A DNA stretch of 39,582 nucleotides from CAYFMP01 sp964344215 (GCA_964344215.1 CAYFMP010000030.1:1-39582); one strand, 5' to 3'; shown: positions 17,686 to 26,286, counted from the stretch's first letter. Translations and numbers: made by a program. Notes: a model not told the origin generated them from the sequence alone.

Positions 17686-17940
17686 ATGTCGCCGGAAAAA
17701 TCCCAGAACGTTCAAGACGTATTTCTGAATCACATCAGGAAACAAAAAACACCCGTAACGGTCTTTCTCGTCAATGGCGTGAAATTACAAGGCATCGTCA
17801 CTTGGTTCGATAACTTCTCGGTATTGTTGCGCCGAGACGGGCACACTCAGCTGGTCTATAAACATGCCATATCGACGGTCATGCCATCGGTGCCCATCCA
17901 GTTGTTCGACCCCGACAAGGAGGGCAGTTCTGAAGAATAG
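17686..17940 (+). CDS. hfq: RNA chaperone Hfq
   Basis: This 84-residue protein forms Sm-fold hexamers that promote sRNA-mRNA pairing. It shows Sm1 (VFLNHIRKQKTPVTVFLVNG, with the poly-U pocket residues), GIVTWFDNFSVLL, and Sm2 YKHAISTVMP, which includes the conserved YKHA. The acidic C-terminal tail is short, as usual in alphaproteobacteria. AAGGGG stands upstream of the ATG. The 143-bp region before it contains a hairpin GCCCGC...GCGGGC (17627-17659) and probably its own promoter. hflX follows 12 bases after the stop, the widespread hfq-hflX pair. It is a natural partner for the candidate sRNA at 2555-2632. Confidence 0.98.
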   Translation: MSPEKSQNVQDVFLNHIRKQKTPVTVFLVNGVKLQGIVTWFDNFSVLLRRDGHTQLVYKHAISTVMPSVPIQLFDPDKEGSSEE

Positions 17941-17952
17941 ACGGCGCCCGAC

Positions 17953-19287
17953 TTGACTGGACCAACAGGATCGGACTCCGGCTCGACCACGGTATCCGAA
18001 CAGAATGAAGCTTGCTTCGTCGTCTATCCGCACATGGATGGCCGCGGTTCGGGGCGACGCGACCCCGACGCCAGGCTTGCCGAGGGGGTCGGGCTGGCGC
18101 GGGCGATCGATCTGATCGTCACCCACGCCGAGGTCATCAATCTCGCCAAGCCGCACCCGGCAACCCTGTTCGGCAGCGGTACGGTCGATCGGCTGAGCCA
18201 CTTGATCGCCGCCGAGGGCGAGAAAACCGGCGACCTTTTGATCGTCGTCGTCGACAGCACGCTCAGCCCGGTCCAGCAGCGCAACCTGGAACGCGCCTGG
18301 AACTGCAAGGTGATCGACCGTACCGGTCTGATCCTGGAGATATTCGGCGAGCGCGCACGCACCCGTGAAGGGCGCCTGCAGGTCGAACTGGCGGCGCTCT
18401 CCTACCAGCGCGGCCGGCTGGTCCGGAGTTGGACGCACTTGGAGAGGCAGAGGGGTGGGGCCGGTTTCATGGGCGGCCCCGGCGAAACCCAGATCGAAAC
18501 CGACCGACGTCTTATCGACCAACGGATCGCCCACCTCAAGCGGCAATTGGACGACGTCAAGCGGACCCGGGCTCTGCACCGCGAAGCGCGGCGCCGGGTG
18601 CCCTATCCGATCATCGCCATGGTCGGCTATACGAACGCCGGCAAATCGACCTTGTTCAATTACCTGACGAAAGCCGACGTCGCGGCCAGGGACCAGCTGT
18701 TCGCTACCCTCGACCCCACCATGCGCGGCCTCGAGCTGCCGTCCGGGCGCACCGTGATCCTGTCGGATACGGTCGGTTTCATTTCCGGGCTGCCGCATGA
18801 GCTGGTCAACGCCTTTCACGCCACCCTCGAGGAAGTTCTGGAGGCCGATATCATCCTCCACATCCGCGATATCTCCCATCCCGACACCGAAGCCCAGAAG
18901 TTGGATGTCCTGAGCGTCCTGGACGAACTAGGGCTTGGCGACGAGATCGAGCAACTTGTCATCGAGGTCTTGAACAAGATCGATCTGCTGGAGGACAAAC
19001 AGCGCCAGGTTGTCGCCAATCGCGCCGAACGGAGCAACGTTCCGGTCATCCCTCTGTCGGCGCTGACCGGCGACGGGACGGCCATACTCGTGGACGCGGT
19101 CGATGATCGAATCGCCGCCGGGTGCCGGACCATCGACGGTACCCTCGGTTACGGCGGCGGCGCCACGCTGGCTTGGCTGTACGACCATGGCGACGTCGTC
19201 GAAAGGCGCGACGAGGCCGACGCCGTGCATCTCACGGTCCGTCTCGACGCCAAGAACGCGGCCAGGTTCCTGCACCGCTCGCATTGA
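17953..19287 (+). CDS. hflX: GTPase HflX
   Basis: This 444-residue ribosome-associated GTPase splits or rescues 70S ribosomes under stress. The N-terminal HflX domain includes HPATLFGSGTVDRL and VVVDSTLSPVQQRNLE, then a helical linker with GGPGETQIETDRR. The G domain has G1 GYTNAGKSTLFN, G2 LFATLDPTMR, G3 DTVGFI, G4 NKID and G5 SAL. TTG at 17953, 12 bases after hfq, gives a full-length N-terminus. No internal ATG lies before the conserved part until residue 27 (HMDG). It is probably co-transcribed with hfq. Confidence 0.96.
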   Translation: MTGPTGSDSGSTTVSEQNEACFVVYPHMDGRGSGRRDPDARLAEGVGLARAIDLIVTHAEVINLAKPHPATLFGSGTVDRLSHLIAAEGEKTGDLLIVVVDSTLSPVQQRNLERAWNCKVIDRTGLILEIFGERARTREGRLQVELAALSYQRGRLVRSWTHLERQRGGAGFMGGPGETQIETDRRLIDQRIAHLKRQLDDVKRTRALHREARRRVPYPIIAMVGYTNAGKSTLFNYLTKADVAARDQLFATLDPTMRGLELPSGRTVILSDTVGFISGLPHELVNAFHATLEEVLEADIILHIRDISHPDTEAQKLDVLSVLDELGLGDEIEQLVIEVLNKIDLLEDKQRQVVANRAERSNVPVIPLSALTGDGTAILVDAVDDRIAAGCRTIDGTLGYGGGATLAWLYDHGDVVERRDEADAVHLTVRLDAKNAARFLHRSH

Positions 19288-19317
19288 GGCGGCGGCCGCC
19301 TGTTGAGAATCGATCCG

Positions 19318-19329
19318 TCTACTAGTAGA
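19318..19329. repeat. 12-bp palindrome TCTACTAGTAGA, copy 2 (intergenic)
   Basis: Second of three copies, lying between the hflX stop and the small gene starting at 19368, 38 bp upstream of that start. The only intergenic copy, it could act as an operator for the downstream gene. Confidence 0.75.
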
Positions 19330-19367
19330 ATTGCTTCGATGGTGAGGAACTGCACCGGGAGGCGGCA

Positions 19368-19637
19368 GTGGCGACGGCGAAAACCCAGAAGAAGTGGCGC
19401 GACAAACACCGGCTGGTCAAGACCCAGCTCAACGTCATGGCGCGCAAGCAGACCCACGAGGACCTCGACGGCCTGGCCGCGGTGTACGGCTTGCGGGGGA
19501 AGGGCGAGGCGGTGACGTTCGCGGCGTTTGTTACGAAAGCGCTCATTCAACGCGCCGACTTCAGCGCCGAGGCGGCCAGGATGCTGGACGATTTCGCCGA
19601 AGCCTACCATCGCGATCGCGATATCCACGGAAACTGA
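19368..19637 (+). CDS. Conserved small protein of unknown function
   Basis: This 89-residue, basic, mostly helical protein begins MATAKTQKKWRDKHRLVKTQ and continues with NVMARKQTHEDL and GKGEAVTFAAFVTKALIQRA. The KKWRDKHR start is familiar to me from alphaproteobacterial proteins encoded near hflX, but I know no function. The helical pattern and basic N-terminus could suit nucleic-acid binding (a ribbon-helix-helix-like reading is possible, unproven). The GTG start has GGGAGGCGGCA upstream. A copy of the 12-bp palindrome lies 38 bp upstream of the start. Confidence 0.75.
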   Translation: MATAKTQKKWRDKHRLVKTQLNVMARKQTHEDLDGLAAVYGLRGKGEAVTFAAFVTKALIQRADFSAEAARMLDDFAEAYHRDRDIHGN

Positions 19638-19693
19638 GGACGGCCGTTTCAGATTGCCCTTTCAAGGCCGCACGACATCGGCGACAAAGAGGG

Positions 19694-20506
19694 ATGGTTC
19701 CCGACCCCGACGAAGTGGCCGACATCATACGGCGGGTCGCCGCCGATGAAATCCTGCCCCGTTTCGGCAATCTGGCCGATCGCGATATCATCGAGAAGAA
19801 ACCCGGCGATCCGGTCACGGTCGCCGACACCGCGGCCGAACAGGCTTTCGAACGGGCGCTTCGGGAGCTGAACCCGGAATCGTCGGTTGTCGGCGAGGAG
19901 GGGGCCGACGCCGACCGCACCCGGCTGCGAGTCCTGGCCGGGAACGAACCTGTTTGGATCGTCGATCCGATTGACGGCACCAAGAACTTCTGTGACGGCA
20001 ACCCGCGCTTTTCGGTGATCGTCGCCTACCACGAAAACGGCGAGACTCGGGCCGGCTGGATTTACGAACCGGTATCGGAAAGCATGCTGATGGCGATCGC
20101 CGGCGGCGGCGCCTGGAACGGACCGAAGCGCCTGCGCGTCGCCGAGCCGGGGCCTTTGGACGAAATGACAGGGTTTCTCGGCTCCGGCCCGCGCAAACGT
20201 CTTCGTCTGCGCCACGAAGCCGGCGAAAGCGGCATCCCCCGCCGCCTCATCCGCCTGGGCAGCGTCGGATGCGAGTACGCCGGCCTGGCCCTCGGTGATT
20301 TTCATTTCGCGCGTTACGCCGGCCGGCTCAAGCCCTGGGACCATGCGGCCGGCGTCCTTATCCACCGCGAAGCCGGTGGCTACAGTGCCATGCTGGAAGA
20401 CGGCGCCGATTACGACGCGGCCGCCGGCATCACCCTCGGCGGCGCCCTGGCGTTGGCGCCCGACCGCGATTCCTGGCTTGAACTGCGGGGATTACTCGCC
20501 GGCTGA
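19694..20506 (+). CDS. Inositol monophosphatase-family phosphatase
   Basis: This 270-residue, Mg-dependent phosphatase shows all family motifs: metal-binding VVGEEGAD, DPIDGTKNF and KPWDHAAG, plus the Gly-rich IAGGGAWNG. Substrates in the family include inositol-1-phosphate, histidinol-phosphate (HisN) and 3'(2'),5'-bisphosphate; I cannot decide between them, although the short C-terminus and lack of neighbouring sugar-inositol genes do not favour inositol in particular. The ATG at 19694 has AAAGAGGG upstream and gives an N-terminus with the usual 'VADIIRRVAADEILPRF'. Its 3' end overlaps the convergent GT9 gene by 15 bases. Confidence 0.9.
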   Translation: MVPDPDEVADIIRRVAADEILPRFGNLADRDIIEKKPGDPVTVADTAAEQAFERALRELNPESSVVGEEGADADRTRLRVLAGNEPVWIVDPIDGTKNFCDGNPRFSVIVAYHENGETRAGWIYEPVSESMLMAIAGGGAWNGPKRLRVAEPGPLDEMTGFLGSGPRKRLRLRHEAGESGIPRRLIRLGSVGCEYAGLALGDFHFARYAGRLKPWDHAAGVLIHREAGGYSAMLEDGADYDAAAGITLGGALALAPDRDSWLELRGLLAG

Positions 20507-21625
20507 AGGGGCCAGCGCCGCCTCGACGGCGGCGACGACCTCGTCCCCGGAGAGCCGGGCGACGCAGGCGAACCGGCCCTCTTCGAGGGGGTGGATACAG
20601 TTCCCCAGGCAGCCGCGGCACGGCATGTCGTGATAGAGGAAGGTCACGTTGTCGGGCGTGATCGCGGGGTCGTACGGAACGCTGTCGACGACGTGCGCGG
20701 CGCTGCTGAGACACAGCGTCGGCGCCCCGGCGCCGACCGCAAGGTGCATGATCGAAGTATCGACAGAAACCACCAGCCTGGCCGAGCGCAGAACGGCGAG
20801 CTTGGCCTGCAGCGGATCCTCGTTGAGACCGACGTTCGAACGCCGCAGGAGACCCCGGTATTCGGGATTTCTCTCGAGATCGCCGGGACCGGCCGACAGG
20901 ATGATCGAGAACCGATCTCCGAGACGCTCGACGATCGCCTCGAAACGCCGATACGGAAACTGGCGCGGCGCTTCCGAGGAAAACGGGTGCAGCAGGACAC
21001 ACGACGACGCGGCCTCATCGGGGACAGGCAGGCGTTCGAGCGCGAAACGGACGAGGGGAGGGGGATGGCTGCCGCCGGTCAACGCGTTGATCAGCTCGAG
21101 CCAGCGAATCATCCGGTGCGCCATGCCGGCGCTCGGCTCGATTATATCCGTATAGAAATCGAGGTTGCGTTGCAGTTCGGCGTCGTGCTTCGGCCAACTG
21201 CGCGGTTTCAGGCCCGCCGTCCGTTCCGCCGCCGTCGCCCGGACCAGCGCGTCGTCGACCGTCGGCAGGCGCAAATGATCGGTGCTGACGGCGATCCGAT
21301 AACGCCGGTCCTGCAGTTCCGCCGATTTCCGGTAGCGATACAGCGGATCGCGCCGGTAGCGGCGGTAGTCGAGGGATATGACGTTGATTTCCGGAGGATA
21401 AAGGAAGGCCGCAGCGGCGCTGCCGTCGCGGACCACGAGATCGACCGGCTCGCCGGCTTCGACCAGATCCGTGAAACGGGACGCGATCAGCGAAAACAGG
21501 ATGGAGTCGCCGAGGCCGCCGCTGTTGACCATCAGCATCCCGCGGCGCGGCTTTTCGAGGCCGGCTCGCTCGGCGCGGCGAGCGATCAGCCAGTCGACGA
21601 GTTTGTAGAGTCTCGGTCGGGTCAT
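20492..21625 (-). CDS. Glycosyltransferase family 9 (heptosyltransferase-like)
   Basis: This 377-residue protein resembles ADP-heptose:LPS heptosyltransferases (GT9, GT-B fold). The N-terminus has MLMVNSGGLGDSILFSLIA, matching the GxxGD acceptor-domain start. The second domain has CVLLHPFSSEAPRQFPYRRF, ILSAGPGDLERN, and the nucleotide-sugar site VVSVDTSIMHLAVGAGAPTL. A Cys-rich tail (MPCRGCLGNCIHP) is shared by many GT9 proteins. It likely adds a sugar to lipopolysaccharide or a surface glycan at the cytoplasmic membrane; donor unknown. It is divergent from the decayed methyltransferase gene and convergent with the monophosphatase gene, in a cell-surface-like neighbourhood. Confidence 0.88.
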   Translation of the reverse strand: MTRPRLYKLVDWLIARRAERAGLEKPRRGMLMVNSGGLGDSILFSLIASRFTDLVEAGEPVDLVVRDGSAAAAFLYPPEINVISLDYRRYRRDPLYRYRKSAELQDRRYRIAVSTDHLRLPTVDDALVRATAAERTAGLKPRSWPKHDAELQRNLDFYTDIIEPSAGMAHRMIRWLELINALTGGSHPPPLVRFALERLPVPDEAASSCVLLHPFSSEAPRQFPYRRFEAIVERLGDRFSIILSAGPGDLERNPEYRGLLRRSNVGLNEDPLQAKLAVLRSARLVVSVDTSIMHLAVGAGAPTLCLSSAAHVVDSVPYDPAITPDNVTFLYHDMPCRGCLGNCIHPLEEGRFACVARLSGDEVVAAVEAALAPSAGE

Positions 21626-21768
21626 ATCCGATTATCGCGACAACGCCCCGGGCTCGGCAACCGGCCTGTTGCCATAGTCCGACATTCCCCATAGCCTTTC
21701 GGGGCATGACCCCGCGCGGCGGCGGCAGCCGGCTTTTGCTGCCTTTAACCAATTCCGGGAACCCGACG

Positions 21769-22497
21769 ATGCCGGACAAATCGCCGACCTTCGAAAAACC
21801 GGAGGATTTCTACAACGTCTACGATTAGGCATAGGACCTACGCATCTCCCGAACTGAGGAAGAAACACATTCGTCAGTTCGACGAGCAGTTCTGGCGCCC
21901 GGCGTCCTGTGCCCCGTCGATGGCAGTGCTGGAAATCGGCTGCGGGACCGGAATTTTTCTCAACTACTTGAGGCACAAAGGCGTTCAGCGCCCGCTCGGG
22001 CTTGAACTCGACCCGTTGGTCAAGGACCACATGCCGGGCGACTTGGCGGCGCTGGTCCGGATCGGCGATATCTGGCAGTTCGTGGAGTGCGGCGGCGAAC
22101 AGCCGTTCGATCGCATCGTTATGCTCGACGTGCTCGAACACTTCTCGCCCTACGAGGGGGTGGCGCTGTTGAAAGGCCTGTCGGGCCTACTCAAGGAGAA
22201 CGGCTCGATCACCGTCCGGGTCCCCAACCTGTCGTCGCCGTGGGGGCTTCAATACCAGTTCCACGATCTCACCCACAAGGCGGCCTATACGCCGGGCAGT
22301 CTCCGTCAGGTCGCCCTGGCGGCCGGCTACGAATGCGACAGCTGCTTTCCCCAGCGTCGCGGCAATCGCCTTAAACGTCTGAGCGAGGATATATCGTCCA
22401 TGGCGTGTTGTCGAGGATGATCACCGAACCGCCGGAGATCTGGAGCGCCAACATGATGGGCATCCTCAAGAAGACCTCTTCGGCGGCGCAGGGCTGA
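21769..22497 (+). pseudogene. Decayed SAM-dependent methyltransferase, tandem paralog of the next gene
   Basis: The reading frame starts at ATG 21769 (MPDKSPTFEKPEDFYNVYD) and hits TAG at 21826. About 13 extra bases (TAGGCATAGGACC) shift it into the frame that resumes YASPELRKKHIRQFDEQFW and carries the SAM motif VLEIGCGTG and MLDVLEHF. Near 22390-22400 another one-base-type shift moves the tail to a third frame (VLSRMITEPPEIWSAN), ending at TGA 22495-22497. The same landmarks, in one frame, make up the intact gene at 22504. Two frameshifts and an in-frame stop argue for a pseudogene; assembly error at one of the sites is possible but less likely at both. Confidence 0.75.
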
Positions 22498-22503
22498 GAG
22501 TAG

Positions 22504-23208
22504 ATGGATCGGGCGTCGATGGAATTCTCGAATACCTATGCGGATTTCAAGGATTACACGACGCCCGCCCTGACGCCGAAGCATATCGAGCGTCTGGATC
22601 GCGAGATCTGGCAACCGCTGGGCTGCACCGATCGGACTTCGGTGCTTGAGATCGGCTGCGGAACCGGTTTGGTTCTGGCCTACCTGCAGGCCAAGGGCGT
22701 TTCCGATTTTATAGGCATAGACCGCGACGTGCGTCTGGCCGAGGTCGTACCGGCAGCCGTTCGCGAACGCTTCCGGGCCATCGACGTCGACGCCTACCTC
22801 GATACCGCAGCGCCCAGGTCGTTCGACCGTATCATCATGCTCGACGTGCTCGAACACTTCACGGTGGAAGAGGGGGTGGAACTGCTGCGACGCCTAAGAA
22901 ATATTCTCAACGACGACGGAAAAATCCTCATCAAGGTTCCCAACGCCGGGTCGCCGTGGGGACTGCAGTTCCAGTACGGCGACCTCACTCACAAATCCGC
23001 TTTTACGCCGGCTAGCCTGCGGCAGTTGGCGTTGGCGGCCGGTTTCGACTGCGTTGGATGCTACCCGCACTTGCTCGGCAGCCCCAACAGGCGGCGGTTC
23101 GACCGCTTGCTGCATGGGCTTCTCGGGCGACTGCTGATGACCCCTCCGGAAATCTGGAGCGCCAATTTCTTCGCCGTTCTGGTGCCCGCCTTCGCCAAGT
23201 CCGAATAA
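22504..23208 (+). CDS. SAM-dependent methyltransferase
   Basis: This 234-residue class I methyltransferase has motif I VLEIGCGTGLVLAYL (near residue 41), acidic post-I FIGIDRD, motif IV-like IIMLDVLEHFTVEEG and a C-terminal PNAGSPWGLQFQYGDLTHK. The last motif recurs in methyltransferases encoded within O-antigen or polysaccharide loci, so it may modify a glycan or its lipid carrier; no reaction is proved. The ATG at 22504 has GAGAG upstream; a second ATG five codons later is a possible start. It follows the decayed paralog by six bases, a clear tandem duplication. Confidence 0.85.
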   Translation: MDRASMEFSNTYADFKDYTTPALTPKHIERLDREIWQPLGCTDRTSVLEIGCGTGLVLAYLQAKGVSDFIGIDRDVRLAEVVPAAVRERFRAIDVDAYLDTAAPRSFDRIIMLDVLEHFTVEEGVELLRRLRNILNDDGKILIKVPNAGSPWGLQFQYGDLTHKSAFTPASLRQLALAAGFDCVGCYPHLLGSPNRRRFDRLLHGLLGRLLMTPPEIWSANFFAVLVPAFAKSE

Positions 23209-23251
23209 CTCTTTCCCAATATTCCCAAGCGTCTCAAAGGCACTGGCCTTT

Positions 23252-23279
23252 TGGTCGGTTGGTTTTATAATCCCGACCA
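23252..23279 (+). promoter_or_regulatory. Possible promoter with overlapping hairpin before the oxidoreductase gene
   Basis: A consensus TATAAT (23266-23271) lies about 90 bp before the ATG at 23362. It sits inside the loop of an inverted repeat TGGTCGG/CCGACCA (23252-23258, 23273-23279). The -35 region is poor (CTGGCC at 17 bp spacing). A regulator binding the arms could block or assist this promoter. Confidence 0.3.
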
Positions 23280-23361
23280 GCAAATCCGCTCCAAAGCGGA
23301 ACAACCTTCCGGCGCAAGCGCGCCCTCCGAAAACTCAGAAGACTCGACAGGAAATATCGGA

Positions 23362-24228
23362 ATGACAAACACGGCATTCATCGGCCTCGGTGTCATGGGT
23401 TATCCCATGGCGGGGCACATGGCAAAAGCGGGACATGACGTCACCGTTTACAACCGCACGACCTCGAAAGCGGAGGCCTGGGCCAACGAACATGGGGGCG
23501 CGTTTGCCGATACCCCGGCCAAGGCGGCCACCGGCGCCGACATCGTGATGGCTTGCGTCGGCAACGACGACGACCTGCGCAGCGTCGTCTTCGGCGACGA
23601 CGGCATTCTGGCCGGTATGGGCGAGGGGACGGTCTTCGTCGACCACACGACGGCGTCCGCCGACGTCGCCCGCGAGATCGGCGCCGCCGCCAAGGAAAAA
23701 AGCATCGGCTTCGTCGACGGCCCGGTTTCGGGCGGCCAGGCCGGCGCCGAGAATGGAATATTGACGGTCATGTGCGGAGGAGAGCAGGCGGACTTCGATG
23801 CGGCCGCGTCGGTCATCGACGCCTATGCCCGCGCCGTCACCTTGCTCGGCCCGGTTGGCAGCGGCCAACTCTGCAAGGCGGTCAACCAGATCTGCATCGC
23901 CGGGCTGGTACAGGGCCTGTCCGAGGGCATTGCATTCGCCCAGAAGGCCGGCCTCGACGCCAAGCAGGTGGTCGACGTCATTTCCAAGGGCGCCGCGCAG
24001 TCGTGGCAGATGGAGAACCGCGGCAACACCATGATCGATGACGAGTTCGAGTTCGGCTTCGCCGTCGATTGGATGCGCAAGGATCTGGGAATCGCGTTGG
24101 CCGAGGCCAACAACAACGGCGCGTTGTTGCCGGTGACGGCGCTGGTCGACCAGTTCTATTCGGAAATCCAGAACAGGGGCGGTAGCCGCTGGGACACCTC
24201 GAGCCTGATCCGGCGGCTGCGCGACTAG
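23362..24228 (+). CDS. 3-hydroxyisobutyrate dehydrogenase-family oxidoreductase
   Basis: This 288-residue, NAD(P)-dependent beta-hydroxyacid dehydrogenase has an N-terminal Rossmann motif FIGLGVMGYPMAGHMAKAG, substrate motif FVDGPVSGGQAGAENGILT, and catalytic Lys in GSGQLCKAVNQICIAG. The C-terminal helical domain is normal. Members oxidise 3-hydroxyisobutyrate, tartronate semialdehyde, glyoxylate or similar compounds; the exact substrate cannot be told from sequence. GGAA stands upstream of the ATG at 23362; the frame is open further upstream but without homology. Its TAG stop shares the palindromic CTAG at 24225-24228 with the stop of the convergent next gene. Confidence 0.92.
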   Translation: MTNTAFIGLGVMGYPMAGHMAKAGHDVTVYNRTTSKAEAWANEHGGAFADTPAKAATGADIVMACVGNDDDLRSVVFGDDGILAGMGEGTVFVDHTTASADVAREIGAAAKEKSIGFVDGPVSGGQAGAENGILTVMCGGEQADFDAAASVIDAYARAVTLLGPVGSGQLCKAVNQICIAGLVQGLSEGIAFAQKAGLDAKQVVDVISKGAAQSWQMENRGNTMIDDEFEFGFAVDWMRKDLGIALAEANNNGALLPVTALVDQFYSEIQNRGGSRWDTSSLIRRLRD

Positions 24229-25163
24229 CCGGCAACGCTCCCGAGATAGGCCTTCAGTTCCGACAGGGTAGCGGCGAACTGCTCCTTTTCCTGTGCCCGG
24301 TTGGTGAAGTGATAGATCTTGGCATCGGCAGGAAACTCCGAGACCGAGCGGTTTTCCATGGAGCAGTAATTGTAGGTGCCGCATGGCACGACCCGGACGC
24401 GTACTTCGCAACCGTCGAGGTTCAGGGTTTCGCATCGATAGGGGGCGAACAGCGATCGCGAGTGCGATTCCAATAGCCGAACCATGGCCGTCTGTTCACG
24501 CAGCCATTCGTGGATTTGCAACACCTTTTCCCACCAGGCGTCGATAAAGGCGTTGCGCGCTTCCGTGTTGGCGCCGAAGGCGATAACGCCGCTGTTCAGC
24601 ACCAGACACCGGTTCGGCTGCCAGTTGTGATCGCCGTCCATCAGCGTCACCGTGACGTCGGCGCCGTCCGCCTCTTCGCCGAACAATTCGTCGATGGGCG
24701 CGAACAGGATGGCGTCGGCGTCCAGGAACACCAGCGGTTCGTTGGGACAAAGCTCGGAGGCGCGGCGCATACAGCGGATATTCTGGATCAGTAGGTTCTC
24801 GAAACGCAGCCCTTCGGTCTCGGTACGGCGAGCGATCGCCGATCCGGGGAAGCGTTTCAGCATGAACTTGGTGAAGCGCTTCTTGATGCCGCGCCGCCGC
24901 GTGTTGACCGCCAGTGCCAGGTTGTGGACCTGCTCGGGCGGCGTCGTTTCACGCATCATCGAGAGGTCATCCAACTCGGCCCGCCAATCGATCGCCTCGA
25001 CACCACCCGCCGTCGCCTGCAGAGCGGCACGCTGGTCCGGTCTCAACCCGAAATCGAAGACGAAAACCCGGGCGGTTGGATAGATCGCCCGAACATGGGC
25101 GACGTTCTCGCGGAGCAAGTGAAAGTATTTTGAGTCGCCGGCGATCAGGAAGTTGATGTTCAC
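24225..25163 (-). CDS. Nucleotide-diphospho-sugar transferase-like protein (GT-A fold)
   Basis: This 312-residue protein has a DxD-type motif in VFLDADAILFAPIDELFG, typical of metal-dependent GT-A glycosyltransferases, and VLNSGVIAFGANTEARNAF, a 'donor-domain' phrase in related enzymes. The N-terminus MNINFLIAGDSKYFHLLRENV fits a beta-alpha-beta nucleotide fold, and there is no signal peptide or membrane segment. Specific family and acceptor are unknown. Together with GT9 and the methyltransferases it suggests a surface glycan locus. Its TAG stop lies on the shared CTAG with the convergent oxidoreductase gene. Confidence 0.7.
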   Translation of the reverse strand: MNINFLIAGDSKYFHLLRENVAHVRAIYPTARVFVFDFGLRPDQRAALQATAGGVEAIDWRAELDDLSMMRETTPPEQVHNLALAVNTRRRGIKKRFTKFMLKRFPGSAIARRTETEGLRFENLLIQNIRCMRRASELCPNEPLVFLDADAILFAPIDELFGEEADGADVTVTLMDGDHNWQPNRCLVLNSGVIAFGANTEARNAFIDAWWEKVLQIHEWLREQTAMVRLLESHSRSLFAPYRCETLNLDGCEVRVRVVPCGTYNYCSMENRSVSEFPADAKIYHFTNRAQEKEQFAATLSELKAYLGSVAG

Positions 25164-25292
25164 GCACGTCGCCTGTTGTCTGTCCGCCGTCCTTCGATCG
25201 GCGGCGAATCTATCCGACAGTGGAGGCGGCGATCAACACCTGTCAGTCTTCGCCGCCACCCATGCCTTCCCCTTGAGGAAAGCTTTCGTTCG

Positions 25293-25611
25293 ATGTCCTT
25301 GCGCCCCCTTCTATCCGGCACTCGTCGTCAATTCATCCAAAGCCCGTTTCCGCTCCCACACCAGCGAACGGACTCGAAGCGGTCAATACCTTCATCGGCG
25401 AGAGCGTTTTCTGGCGCGTATGCCTCACCTCGGAGGAATACCCGCTTTAGCGCGTAAGGGCGGCAACCGGTGTCTGTCGGAGCTCTTTGGACTCTTCTTG
25501 GAGCGGCCGTCGTTCATCCGGGTGCGCGATCTCCTGGAAAGGGGTTTCGAACGGCGCCTCTACCTCAACCCCGACAATCGGACGGTCAATCTGTACGTCG
25601 ATCTCGATTGA
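25293..25611 (+). pseudogene. Remnant of an unrecognised gene, frameshifted
   Basis: In the 470-bp gap between two minus-strand genes, protein-like stretches occur in successive frames. MSLRPLLSGTRRQFIQS (from 25293) is followed in another frame by NGLEAVNTFIGESVFWRVC up to TAG at 25448. A third frame then gives CLSELFGLFLERPSFIRV and a convincing C-terminus LYLNPDNRTVNLYVDLD with TGA at 25609-25611. No single frame covers all of it. I cannot name the family. The upstream part, 25164-25292, shows nothing I can support. Confidence 0.4.
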
Positions 25612-25635
25612 CCGACCGAGGCAAGGCGCCCCACC

Positions 25636-26286
25636 TCAGCGCAGCGCCAGGATCAGACTCGGCGTCGGGTCGAAGATGGTTTTGATGTTCCAGGTGTAGG
25701 TCTTGTAATTGCCGCCGAGGCGCTTGTTCCTTTTCACCGAGGTGGCGTTGTGGGCGGCCACCTTGGCGTCGCTGAACACCCGGATGGTGCCGGTGATGCC
25801 GAGTCCCATGTCGTGGAGCTGCTGCTTGATGTCGCGCTTGATGGAGCGGCCGGCCATAGCGACCCGCCCGGTGTCGCGGTTGTAGGTCAGCCCCAATATG
25901 TACTCGTTGCGCCGGATGAAGGTGACCGCGCGGGTCTTGGTGAGATCGCCGTTGCGTTCCCAGTGCACCTTGAAATGGCCCATCTTGTAGTACTTGAACT
26001 CGCTGACCGACGGGTCGCGGGTGATGTCGGTTTCGATCTTGGCGACTTCCTCGCGCTCCTTGGCCGGGCTGACCTCGCCCTTGCGCAGTCCCTCGTAGAG
26101 ATGGACCTTGGCGACGTAGCCGTCGAAGATCATCTTGTAGTAGCCGGCCCGCGATATCTCGATCTCGGCGTCGAATCGGATCGGCATGTAACAGCCGCCG
26201 AGCACGACGGCGAGGGCGGCGGCGAGCGCGGTTGCACGGAGATAGCGGCTGAATGCGCGGCATTTCATGGACATCGAGCGGATCAT
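25636..26286 (-). CDS. Putative lipoprotein of unknown function
   Basis: This 216-residue protein has a lipoprotein signal: basic KCRAFSRYLR, a hydrophobic ALAAALAVVL and lipobox LGGC with Cys32, so the mature form is probably membrane-anchored and periplasmic. The mature part (IEISRAGYYKMIFDGYVAKV, a central charged helix KEREEVAKIETDI, then beta-rich) has no motif I recognise. I place the start at 26286; ATGs at 26274 and 26268 are equally possible and none has a clear ribosome binding site. It lies 29 bases downstream of mazG on the same strand, so the two may be co-transcribed. Confidence 0.7.
   Translation of the reverse strand: MIRSMSMKCRAFSRYLRATALAAALAVVLGGCYMPIRFDAEIEISRAGYYKMIFDGYVAKVHLYEGLRKGEVSPAKEREEVAKIETDITRDPSVSEFKYYKMGHFKVHWERNGDLTKTRAVTFIRRNEYILGLTYNRDTGRVAMAGRSIKRDIKQQLHDMGLGITGTIRVFSDAKVAAHNATSVKRNKRLGGNYKTYTWNIKTIFDPTPSLILALR

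Noticed and set aside
19282..19303. Hairpin AGGCGGC/GCCGCCT after hflX as a terminator
   Set aside because: No T-run follows and the arms are almost self-overlapping, so it is probably just GC-rich sequence.
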